Assembly (NCBI RefSeq): GCF_000003815.2
Contig: NC_049996.1
Coordinates: forward strand, 18,231,763-18,295,762
DNA from: Branchiostoma floridae
Taxonomy: Eukaryota; Chordata; Leptocardii; Amphioxiformes; Branchiostomatidae
Reading direction: 5' to 3'
DNA: 64,000 nucleotides
Positions within the stretch are counted from its first letter, which is position 1; each line of letters starts with the position of its first letter. Of this stretch, positions 13,230 through 33,400 are shown one piece after another. The notes beneath the pieces are model-generated. The model did no database searches. It saw only the letters and a program-made list of their open reading frames with translations, and was not told the origin of the DNA. Position numbers and translations under genes: made by a program.

Positions 13230-14217
13230 CCATGTTTTCCGTTGCTACGTTTGCAGACGTCACTTCTACCTGGTTTCTAGAGTACGGTTTTGAATCTGGC
13301 GGGAAAGTTAGCCTTCCAGTGACAACACTGCCCTTTCTAAGACATTGTTTTTATCTTAAGGAATTCAAAAAGTACTGAAAAGTCACAATTTCTCACCTGT
13401 GGATCTCACCTGACCGGACAAACCACGACACAACACAAACATTCCTTGACCTGCTTTTGACCTCTTGAATTTGAAATTAGTCCGCTGACGTGATGCGTCA
13501 GGAAAGTAGTGCGGATTTAAGACGTTCCTGCAAGGAACTTCGCTGCGTCTTCGATGAATCTACGGTGTTCTTGCTGTACTTTAAGAAATATGAATGAAAT
13601 TTTCAGGACGAGTCATAACGCACATGGCCGTCGGAAATTATGCAAGGTCACTATTTATGGCCATTACCCATATTCACCCGCGATAGGAGTGTGAATGGAG
13701 TTTACCATAATCTTTGATTTACGTTAACTATAATTTTATGTATAAGTGGACGTAATCTTTCGACACCCAAATGCCCAAAAGTTTAAGTAAAATTGTATTC
13801 TTCTTCACTACCGTTTATTAAGCAGCAAGTTGACGTGGAAGTCTAGTTTGAATGAAATCCATGTTCTTGGAAAATTCCATTTACACCCTAAAATTGAGCA
13901 GTCTCAAAACTGCAGTCCTGAAACTTGAGAAAGGAAAATTTGTGCGGTAAAAACAAACTTTGATTGCCCTTTTACCGTATATGTAGCGTTTTTACCGCCA
14001 CCACGGTCAGATCTCCATCATCTTCTACCTTCAGTGTCAATTTTTAAACAGTTGACAGGAAAACTGGAGTTGATCCGACGGATTTGTTTGGATTTCCCTG
14101 CACTACTGTGGGGAGGGGGGCGACCGTAACGAAACTGTGATCTCATCAGACACTTACGGATCATGACAAGCCATCTCTCGGCTATACCGTAAGACTGACA
14201 GAAATCAGACGACAGTC
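13230..14217. promoter_or_regulatory. Head-to-head promoter region between GUK1 and BECN1
   Basis: The kinase is transcribed leftwards and beclin rightwards from this region. Candidate elements are AGACGTCAC (CRE-like) near 13255, TGGCGGGAAA (E2F-like) near 13297, and the palindromic CTGACGTGATGCGTCAG near 13483. Two minus-strand donor-like CAG|GTGAGA and CAG|GTGAGA/T sites (exon ends at 13397 and 13410) could end a 5' noncoding exon of GUK1. The beclin start exon is GC-rich. Promoter activity is inferred from arrangement only. Confidence 0.4.
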
Positions 14218-22893
<8,676 letters not shown>

Positions 22894-23122
22894 CCCTGTC
22901 TGTGTTTCATCCAAAATCTGTATGGGTGTTTTCATCATAGCTTACCCATGAAAGCTATTGTTTTAGGACACTTTTGGGCCCATATTGGCCTAAGATTTGA
23001 ACTACTGAATTGAACAAACTGAACCCTAAGTAGTCTTTTTTCTTGAACACATTTAAGATATTGTTCATTTGAATTTGCTGTCATAAGAATCTGTCATATG
23101 CCCTTTTGAGGCATGAAGGTGC

Positions 23123-23198
23123 AATAAATGATTGTTCTTTTTTTCAATTGATTGTACTTCCATCCATGCCAGTTTTCTGGATATGATATATTAATAAA
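23123..23198 (+). terminator. BECN1: BECN1 polyadenylation signals
   Basis: AATAAA occurs at 23123-23128 and again at 23193-23198, about 230 and 300 bases past the stop codon. Either could end the transcript. Confidence 0.6.
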
Positions 23199-23899
23199 AG
23201 TATGAAACATAGGAGAGAAGAAGGATATGTCTACATCCTTGGTGGTGTGTACTTGTCTGTATGTAAATACATGTATGTGCTGTAGAATGAAGAGTTATTT
23301 CATGAACAATGAGAATATGTCTACAAACTATGTAGAGGTAGAACAAGGAGATGCCATGGGGAGAGCATTTTTGCATAAAAGATTTGCAGCATTTTTTTTC
23401 TGGATAAGCATTGTTATTTTAGTGCTACTCATACAAGATAATGCACTGGACAAGACTATGCTATAGGACAATGTGTTAAGTACCATTCTTTCAGCATGTT
23501 ATGTTTGTCTGTTTCCAAAATTGTTGTGAATGGTACTTATAACTTTCAGAGTATAAGACTTGATGCAACATGTTTAAGATGATGAAAAGTCTCTCAATTG
23601 TATGTATTTTGACTGCGAAATAAAAGATGAAACTGCATATACACTGTTGTACGGTGGTGATTTGTTGCGGTTCGCACCAATGTCGCTAGGAGGCGTCAGT
23701 GAGTGGAGACATAATTGTGGATTCGCCCAATAGATGTGACACTATGAATAGTACTTTTTTTAATGTCAGTCAAAGAAACATCGTTTGGGTAGAAATACCG
23801 AATGTGAATCTTTTAATTGCATCATAGATACTCACAAAAAACGGCTAAGAGGTATGTAACCTTTATAACTTAATCCATCAAATTTTCTGTGCCCCCCTT

Positions 23900-23997
23900 C
23901 AAATGTAGAAGAATGGTACGGCCTGTGTAATTGTACCACGTGACTTGGTTGCTAACTCGACCCAGGACGCCGTGCGAGTTGGAGACCGCTACTCCAG
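23900..23997 (+). promoter_or_regulatory. Possible promoter and 5' UTR exon of the LRR gene
   Basis: A GC-richer patch ends in ACTCCAG|GTAAGT, a near-ideal donor with its last exon base at 23997. Just upstream lies the E-box CACGTG (23937-23942) and GGTTGCTAAC, similar to half of an RFX site. The next acceptor-like site, TTTCCAG, precedes 27352, the exon with the LRR start codon. The pairing is inferred. Confidence 0.4.
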
Positions 23998-24744
23998 GTA
24001 AGTTACCTGTGCACTTTACCTTAAATTCTACATTTTTGGGCAACTTTAGGCCAAACTCGAAACGTTTGCATGACTACGAAATGTTTGCTTACAGCAAAAT
24101 CCCTGTAGTGGGTATCAGTATCCGCGCCATATCAATGTTACAAATTTGTTGCCATTTCCCGCTGGTAGTGGTTAGTTTGACTGCTACAATCCCACCGCCT
24201 TTGTAGTAACAAATCCACCTAGATCGGGGCAAATCTACCCTCTAGTGTTCGTCTGGAGTGATATGCTAAGCTCACAAGAACGCAGAAATGTGATTTAAGC
24301 GTGAAAACCTTGCAGACCAACTCGTTATTTTCCTCGCCCGACTTTGCGGGAGGCCCGAAGTCATCAGGTTGCAATCTGGGCTCATTTATTTCTTGGTTAG
24401 GCTCATTTGTTGCTAATGAACGAAACCAGGTGTGCTATTGTGGCATTAGATAGATGAATAAATAATAAGCTGAGGAAATAGAAAAGTTCCAGATTGAAAG
24501 AATGAGTCCACAAAACCTTCAATTCCCAAGGGAAGCTATGGATATTATAATCAAAACAAGTGGACTTTATTCCCAAGACATAGTGCAACAATAATCATGT
24601 AGCCAAACACACAGAACTCATCAATCGTTGCCTAGCTTGTGTGTAATATAAGTAGAATTGTATTAGTCAGAAATAATTTGATTAGCTGTTTCTTCAATCA
24701 ATTTTGTACGAAAGCATGTAGCAAATCACCCAGGGTGCATTTAA

Positions 24745-24950
24745 TACCGTAAATGCATTTAAGTTCGCGGGGATTTAATTGCGCGGTAGCAGGAAAATTG
24801 AGTGTTCGCGGTGATTTTAAGTTCGCGGTTGCGCCATTGACTGTAGTCTCATACTATAATGGATAAACGTTCACGGTGGTTTTAAGTTTGAGGTGAAGTG
24901 GCCACCGCAAATATAAAGCCACCGCAAACATTTCTGCATTTACAGTAACC
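24745..24950. mobile_element. MITE with TACTGTAAATGCA termini, copy 2
   Basis: Contains ACCGTAAATGCATTTAAG at one end and CATTTCTGCATTTACAGTA at the other, with inner GTTCGCGGT repeats. It matches the elements at 21455 and 38135. Confidence 0.65.
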
Positions 24951-26572
24951 ATGATGAGAACAACGAAAACAGAATCTTAAGTTGCAACTGTATATGACTT
25001 GGGGCATTAAGGTCTCGGCTTTAAGAAAATCCTAAGGCTCCTTGCTTTGGGAGTTTTCAAAGCTTTTATACATGTATGGGAGATATATTATGCAGATGCA
25101 GATATAGAAGATGATCGTTCAAGAGTAAAGATAGCCAGAAATAAAAACTTTCGCTGGAAATCTAATTCCCTTCTAACTTTGGGACACAAGCTACCGTGTT
25201 ATTACAACCACCTGATATCATCTTTAAACTGCGGACTGTTTTTCCTCAGTATCCACACTCTATATCAGGTTACTAACTAAAGCTTGTATGTTGTAGTGTT
25301 AAAAGTTAATGTTACTTTTAAAGTTGAACTTAACATTTGATTATTTAGGTTGGCTTTGATAATGGCGAAAAGTGTTACACAGTACATTTGTACTGTATGT
25401 TGATGCTGTTGCATGTTAAGTAAATGATTTAAACCTGTTACGAACACATTTAAGTACCAATATTCTTCCATGACGACGGGTTGACTCAAGATTCGATACC
25501 TTACTCCAACATCTGTGAAAATTCATCATCAAAGTTTCTCAATCTGAAAACGTTTTTTTTTAATAAAATCCAATAATGTCTCATGAACCAAGTATCAAGA
25601 CTCATACCAAGTATCAAGACAATCAGAGGCATTCTTGAGTTATTGTAGTCGCAGACAGACAGATACACAAACGCTGATGAAAACATTTATAACTCTCTTG
25701 AGGAATGTATTAACTAGATAATCATAACTTATGAGTATTTTTGTCTTCCCTTTCTGTACGCCACCTGCCACCTCTCTGCCCAGTTTGTGTACAGTTTGGT
25801 GTTGCTATTGACTCAAGCACGGCGTTATCCAAACAACTCCCCACTGTATCACCCCTCAACCATAACAAGGGCACGCTCAAGAGGGGAACTAGAACAAGAC
25901 ACGTCTTTCTTCCCTTCTTGTTGTGCTGGTATGAGAGACTTGACGCAACAAAGTATTCAATGTGAATTCAAAGTTTCTCTTAGTATAAAATGTAGCAGAA
26001 CATCTCAATTCTGATAATATGATGTAGCAATTAAGTCAATCTTCATCATGAAAGTCCATAAAGATTGTACCCAGCTACTTGATGTTTGTAACAACTCTGA
26101 TATGTCATAATATTTTCTTTTGTGTTAAGTAGAAACTGTGATACAAAAAATAATATATTATGACTTATGTATCTCGCTGATGCTAAGTAAGGTAAAAACA
26201 ACCAAAAGGCTTATTCAGGAAAAAGCAATAATTAAGAAATTCTAAACTTTCCTGGTCGGTGATCTTTTGTCCTAATGTGGCATGTTGCTGTGTTTGTCAG
26301 TCAAACAGGTCGATAACTGTGACCCCTGCAGCTATTACTTCAGAACAACTTGTCTCAGAGTCAAGTTAGTCCAACTGGAGACAGATTTTGCCATTAGTAA
26401 CTGTCACAGAAAGTTCTGCTCTAGATGATTTAGCTTTTGACAATGTCGGGCGGGCTGTACGGAAGCGTGATTAAATCAGGCTACAGTGAATAGGACTGAC
26501 AGTCTTAATTGAATGAACTCTATGTCTTATTTCCGTAAATAACTTCATCAGGTTGGCAATTATTCATATAGT

Positions 26573-26783
26573 AAGGTTCTTTAGGCACAACCAATGAATA
26601 CTTACGAGGGGGCATACAAACTGAGCCACGTTTGGGACGGCATTCTTGCTGCTGCAGCACCACCTACATCAGCTAGAAGTTGCAGCTAGAAGTAGTCTCC
26701 AGTCATTCTTACCCTGATGATGGTGTCTGATAGACACTGAAACGTTGGAAGTAAGTACTCATTGGTTGTGCCTAAAGAACCTT
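26573..26783. mobile_element. Inverted-repeat element with AAGGTTCTTTAGGCAC arms
   Basis: The left arm AAGGTTCTTTAGGCACAACC is matched by GGTTGTGCCTAAAGAACCTT at the right end. The arms extend about 33 bases. Inside is CTGATGA (26714) followed by a GTGTC/GACAC stem and GAAAC (26739). No coding sequence. Confidence 0.7.
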
Positions 26784-26893
26784 TCTACATCCATTATTCC
26801 ATATCTTATTGCTTGTCAACAGAGTAGACTGTATCATAACTGTTAACACTGTGTTCTTCTTATTTAGAACACACATTTACAATAACAAGCAAA

Positions 26894-27274
26894 GTTCTCC
26901 CCAGAGGATGGAATAACGGAGGCCCTCCACTATACTCCTAGCCCAGCTCCACTATACTACTATTGAAATTTAGTGTGTTTCTTCCCTATTTTCTTGGTTA
27001 GTTTTGCTAGAATTAATGAAAATTCACAGATTTTTGTGTCCAGTGGCATCACTTTTCCAGTCGGCCTTGTCTGCAAAAACTTGTGAATGGGCGATGATCA
27101 AAACAATAGTCGTTTTGCCACTTCACAACAAAGGAATCACTATAATACATTATACTTGTAGTATTTGACACCCTCTGTCATTGCAAAATGAACCCATTTT
27201 CATGAAAGTGCAGCGCGTTGGTTCAGGTTATTCTTGCCAGCCCCTCCACTATACTAAAAAAATCTGGGGAGAAC
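26894..27274 (+). mobile_element. Non-autonomous DNA element with GTTCTCCCCAGA termini, copy 1
   Basis: GTTCTCCCCAGA (26894-26905) and its complement TCTGGGGAGAAC (27263-27274) bound 381 bp without coding potential. An inverted, diverged copy lies at 29283-29658, on the other side of two LRR exons. Confidence 0.75.
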
Positions 27275-27351
27275 CCTGACAAGTGTTTCCAAAGAAGCAG
27301 TTTTTCCTTATTGCTAGTGATAAAACTTTGTTTTCTTTTTGCCATTTCCAG

Positions 27352-27471
27352 AAAATGCAGTAAGATGTAGCCATGGCTGCAGCAGTCACCTGATGCAGTA
27401 ACCAAGGAGACCACCAATCACAACTCAACGTTTCCATCCGCACGTCAGCAGTAGTAGTTCTACCCGTCACC
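27352..27471 (+). promoter_or_regulatory. Four tiny upstream ORFs in the LRR gene 5' UTR
   Basis: After the acceptor-like TTTCCAG come ATG CAG TAA (27355-27363), ATG TAG (27365-27370, a start-stop), a six-codon frame MAAAVT then stop (27373-27393), and ATG CAG TAA (27393-27401). All precede the main ATG at 27472. If this exon is in the mature mRNA, these frames are likely to reduce initiation at the main start. The exon's 5' edge is inferred. Confidence 0.45.
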
Positions 27472-30400
27472 ATGGCAACCCAGGTGCGACTGATCAGCAT
27501 GTCCCGCGGGAGCAGCACCTCGCTGGACCAGCCAGACGACATCCAGGCCGAGGTGAGGCTCTGTCGCCATGGCTACAGGTTACCATGGTGATGTAATCTT
27601 GTTACAACTGGAAAGTGAAGTGTGTAATTGGATGTGAGATGGCTGTTTTCTTGTTGGAGGTAGTTTGGCCTGAGGTGACACACCTGGACTGACACCTGTT
27701 GTGACTGCTCAGTCCTACAGGGTAGCTTTGACGAAAGATAATAGGAAAGCTTGTTTTACTATCATTAGGAAATTGTAAACAAAGTTACATGCTCCTGTTT
27801 TCACTTACAGTGCCCCCAACATTTTTTCCATTTCTCTTCAGTGTTACTGATGAAAGATAGTGGACGCTATCTGAAACATCAGACCATTTTAATCCCAAAC
27901 CATATCCAGTTGCTTGTGCAACTTTTCTTTGGCATATCTTATTACCGGGATGTCTAATCTTCACCGATGCAAATTCTGGATACTTAATACGTATGCATTG
28001 CTTTGATAAATGTTGTATTTAAAGACGTGGATAATGACTTGTTCCGTTTCCTTGCACAGGTGTACGTCAGCGGCAGTGGGAAGTTCTGTCTGAGTCTCCA
28101 CGGCCGCGAGCTGACTGAGATCCCGCCTGACATCTTCAACATGGACGAGCTGAACTGTCTGTTCCTCGGCAACAACGGAATCTCCCACGTCCCCCGGGAC
28201 ATCAGGAGGCTCAACAAGGTCCAGGTCAGTAGGGGATATCCTTCTGCCTTTTGGCAGGTGTATTTTGCCAGCCAGTAGTTACCCAAATTATGAGTAATGA
28301 GGCTGTTTAACGTGGTGGAGGCACCTCCTCGAGTACTGGACCCCCGTTTTATGTCCCTCCCGGAAGACGATTTCGTGGTAGGCTTCTTGAAGCTACAGCA
28401 ATCCGGTTGTCCTTGGTTGGGGAACTCCCATCCAAAAACTGTCCGGACCGCACGTTGCTTAACTTCCGACATCGAGGGATCGGGTGTACCAACGCGCCAC
28501 ACGGCCGTATAATGATGGTAGTACTCAAGGATAAGTTGTTGTTGGCATCCATCTGTCTCGGAAGACAATGGTAGGCAGACGGTGGGCTAGGCGACCTGTC
28601 TGCCTGCCTGGCCTGCACATGACTTTTTAGGTGAAGGAGGGGTGTGCACTTCCTTCTCCACCCTCTTGTCTACTGGCGCACTAAGCCTCACAGGGGCAAG
28701 AACTGTATGCCACGTGTAAGTCGGCCCCAGCAGATGCAGGTTTGTTGTTTGGAGTTTCCGACTCCTAGGAGGAATTCCGACCAGGGATGCAAGGGGTTCC
28801 TTTACCATTTGGACAATGCTTATTCCATAAATAGTGAATCTAGGCCGTTATACTATGACAAACATTTACAGTAAGATTGTGCTCTACTACATTCTTTTTG
28901 TCAACTTGCTAATGATGTATCATACTGTATTTTAGGTGCTGGCCATCCAGGATAACCAGCTGACGAGTCTCCCCCCCACCATGTTCCATCTGGAGGCCAT
29001 GAAGGTTCTGGAGGTCAGCGGGAACCAGCTCACCGAGCTGCCGGGAGACATCGGCAACCTGAAACAGCTCAACCAGCTGTAAGTAGTGGGGTACATTTAT
29101 CACAATTTAGATTTCAAATAAAGTTCACAGCTCTGGGTGAATAGACACAATGTCTGTGGCATGGCGAATATCGGACCCGGTACCTCTTGGTTTCGGAGCC
29201 AAACACTCTACCAGTGACAAAAGCAAAATTTCACTCACAATAATTCATAAAGGTTAAAGATGTTCATCAGTCACGTATCAGGGTTCTCCCCAGAATTTTT
29301 TAGTATAGTGGAGGGGCTGGAAAAAATAACCTGCACCAACGCTTTGCACTTTCATGAAAATGCATTCATTTTGCAATGACAGAGGGTGTCAAATACTACA
29401 AGTATAATATATTATAGTGATTCCTTTGTTGTGAAGTGGCAAAACAACTATTGATTTGATCATCGCCCATTCACAGGTTTTTGCAGACAATGGCAACTGG
29501 AAAAGTAATGCTTGGCACAAAATCTGTGAATTTTCATTAATTTTAGCAAAACTAACCAAGAAAATAGGAAAGAAACACACTGAATTTCAAAAGTAGTATA
29601 GTGGAGCTGGCTAGGAGTATAGTGGAGGGCCTCCCTTATTCCATCCTTTGGGGAGGACTCTGCGTATGATCAAGATGTACTGAGCAGACATCAAAAATTT
29701 GGAGGTAAGTGTTTTAGAGAGTCACGGATCAAAAAATATTAAATGAGCTTCTATTAGTCTCATCTATATCACATTTGGTCACATCGTCCCCAAGTATGCG
29801 ACCAGCAACAGTGTTTTTCTTTCTAACATGTAGTGGTGTAGGGATTCTACATAGCATCTCTCCTCAAAAACTTGATGGAGATAACTATTCCCAATTCTGC
29901 AGGTATGCGAACAGAAACAGCCTGAGTTCCCTGCCTGATGAGGTGTGCTCGCTGCAGCAGTTAGAGGTGCTGGGTCTGAACGATAACCTATTCCCATCTC
30001 TCTCTCCCTGCAGTTATGCCAATAGGAACAACCTGAGTTCCCTGCCTGACGAGGTGTGCTCCCTACAGCAGCTGGAGGTCCTGGGGCTGAACGATAACGA
30101 GATCACCTCGCTTCCTGCTGGGATCAGGGGCCTCACCAAGATGAAGATTCTGGGACTGGACAATAACAGGTCAGGGTTAAAGTCTGTACTGTTTCAGTCA
30201 TCTGGTATGTTGGGTATAACACACCAACTTCACAGGACCTGGTACATTTCAGCTGGTCATTTGCATCAAGCAACTTGTCAGCTTGCAAACCATTTCTTCT
30301 CAAATGCTTTTCATGACACATGCGATCTCACTTTGCTGTTCTAACATGGTTTCTCACTGCCTTTCTCACATGATATCTCACTGCTGTTCTTACATGGGTC

Positions 30401-33400
30401 TCTAACTGGTGTTCTAACATGGCTTCCCACAGCTGTTCTGACATGGTTCTCACACTGTTATTCTGACATGGTCTCCTGCAGCTGTTCTGAGATGGTCTGC
30501 TCTAACATGGTTTCAACTGCTGTTCTGACACGGTCTGTATCTGTATCTATATAGCCGGTATAACCACCCTTCGGGGTAACACATCAGCTTTGTCTCTCCC
30601 TGCTGTTCTGAAATGGTCTCCACCTGCTGTTCTAACATGATATCCCACTGCTGTTCTTACATGGTCTCCTACTGCTGCTCTGACAGTGTCTTGCCCTGCT
30701 TTTCTAAAATGGTCTCCCACTGTTCTTCTAACATGGTCTCCCTCTGTTGTTCAGAGATGGTCTCTCACTGCTTTTCTAAAATGGTATCTTGTTGCTGTTC
30801 TGAAATGGTCTCCCATTGTCGCTCTCACATGGTCTCCCCCTGCTGTTCCCCAGACTGGAGCGCGTGCCGAAGGGCATCTGTGAGCTGGACGAGCTGATCA
30901 AGCTGGGCCTGTCCGGGAACGGACTGAAGCACCTGCCGGCGGAGATGGAGAATCTTTCCAACCTGCGCGAGCTGCTGCTCAACGATAACGAGATCCAGTA
31001 CCTGCCTGTTCAGGTAAATCAGTTCATAACTTCTATAACTCCTGCTGAACGATAACGAGATCCAATACCTGCCTGTTCAGGTAAATCAGTTCATAACTTC
31101 TATAACTCCTGCTCAATGATAACGAGATCCAGTACCTGCCTGTACAGGTAAATCAGAAAACACTTTGGGTCTGTTGAGAGAAAATTGTTGACAATTAATT
31201 TGCATCATCGTTGACATTTGCATGACTCGAGATTTATCTTTTTCCCTGACCTGTCCTTTTCCCTGACCTGTCCTTGACCTTTTTTCTAACCTGTCCTTGA
31301 CATTTTTCCTGACCCTCTTTGACCTCACCCATGACCCTTCCTTGACCTTTCCCCTGACCTGCCTTTGACCTTTCCCTAACCCATCCTTGACCTTTCCCCT
31401 GACCTGTCCTTGACATTTTTCCTGACCTGTCCCTGACCTTCCCCTAACCCGTCCTTGACCTTTTCCATGACCCGTCATTGACCTTTCCCTGACCTGTCCT
31501 TGACCTTTCCCCTAACCCGTCCTTGACCTTTGCCCTGACCTATCATTGACCTTTGCCCTGCAGCTGTACTGGCTGGAGTGTCTGGAGGAGCTGGCCCTGT
31601 CTAACAACCAGCTGAAGTCGCTCTCACCGCAGATCGGCCGGCTGAAGGAACTCCGCATCCTGGGACTCAACAGCAACCATTTAGAGGTAGGGTCAGCAGC
31701 AAACACCTAGAGGTAGGACACACTCACTCACTATCCTGTTTATCATCAGTCGTTCCCCATAAGGCGAGGGTAAGACATGCTTGTATGTAGATGTTGAGGC
31801 TGGATGCCAGCTTGCCAGCAGGCTTTATCTTTTATAGGCTAATAATCCTAGGACCTGCCAGATGAGATTGGTGAGCTGAGCTGCCAGGAGACACAATGGC
31901 TGAATAGTAACTGTCTCAAGGTGTCACATGAACACATGATTGTTTATGGTAGATGTAGACTAAGATGCTTAGCTGCCTAGAAACATTAGGATTGGACAGT
32001 AATGAACTGAAGGTGCTACGAGGACAGTAACATGTATCACATATAGAGAGAGTAGAGAGTTACCCTGCTGAGATTTTCGTCTCTTCTTACATGTGTAGGT
32101 TCTTCCTGATGAGATTAGTGAGCTGAGCTGCCTTGAGACGTTAGGACTCGACAGTAACCGTCTCAAGGCGTTACCTGAGCACATGGCTGTTAATGGTACA
32201 TATAGGCTGATATTCTCTTCTGTTCTTACATATCTAGGTCCTTCCTGATGAGATTTGTGAGCTGAGCTGTCTGGAGACGTTAGGACTGGACAGTAACCGT
32301 CTCAAGGCGCTACCTGAGCACATGGCCAGCCTGGTGAATCTGAAGGAACTGTACATCGGCAACAACAGCATCGAGTACATCCCGGACGACATCTGTATAC
32401 TCACTGAGCTCCAGGTTTGTGGTCGGCTTATTTTGTTACTCTCTTTGTAGTACCAGATCTGATATTTTTGGTGGCTTCTCTTACAAGGACTTGACCCACT
32501 AGATGCTCAGTTCAAACCATGTTATTGTTTGCTTATTTGGCCAGGTATCCTGACACAAGATCTCATAGAGTTGGTATCTATGAAGAATGTCTGAATGTCT
32601 GATTGCCTCTCTGACTCCATCACCAAGGAAATCCTAGATAGAAATTGTGTTAAGAGGGACATCAAAATGTGCGGTCTAACTGGGGTGAGCCTGCTGGATA
32701 GAGCTGCATGGAAGCGAGGTGTCAAGACTATCCGACTGCTGCCTACCCTTGTCAGGGATCCCAGCAGCAGTATAATTGCATACTGGATACTGATTTATAT
32801 GTCTTATGTTTTTAGATTGTGGCCATGACCGGTAACAAGATCGACTCCCTCCCCGTGGAGATCGCTAACCTGAAGCGTGTCTTGTCCTGTATTACAGATT
32901 GTAGCCATGGTAACCTGTTCTGTATTTCAGATCATCGCCATGACCGGTAACAAGAGCGACTCCCTCCCCGTGGAGATCGCTAACCTGAAGCGTGTCTTGT
33001 TCTACATTACAGATTGTCGCCATGGTAACCTGTTCTGTGTTACAGATTGTCGCCATGATAACCTGTTCTGTATTACAGATTGTAGCCATGGTAACCTGTT
33101 CTGTATTACATATTGTAGCCATGGTAACCTGTTCTGTGTTACAGATTGTCGCCATGACCGGTAACAAGATCGACTCCCTTCCCGTGGAGATCGCTAACCT
33201 GAAGCGTGTCTTGTTCTGTATTACAAATTGTCGCCATGCTAACCTGTTCTGTATTACAGATTGTAGCCAGGGTAACCTGTTCTGTATTACATATTGTAGC
33301 CATGGTAACCTGTTCTGTATTTCAGATCGTCGCCATGACTGGTAACAAGATCGACTCCCTCCCCGTGGAGATCGCTAACCTGAAGCGTGTCTTGTTCTGT

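Larger units (their letters stand above)
6090..13397 (-). other. Probable first intron of GUK1 (no gene seen)
   Basis: This 7.3-kb stretch contains no credible coding exon on either strand. It holds dispersed elements listed separately (6258, 6525, 7402, 9346, 9905 and 12785), a microsatellite (AT) run near 11946, and AT-rich unique DNA. It is treated as an intron because the kinase start exon has an acceptor-like site upstream (CAG at 6090-6088 on the minus strand), and two donor-like sites lie on the minus strand near 13.4 kb. The splice itself is inferred. Confidence 0.4.
23230..27351. other. Intergenic region between BECN1 and the LRR gene
   Basis: No credible coding exons were found on either strand. 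It contains a possible 5' UTR exon near 23997, MITEs at 24745, 26573 and 26894, and AT-rich unique sequence around 25.0-26.5 kb in which I see nothing identifiable. Confidence 0.5.
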
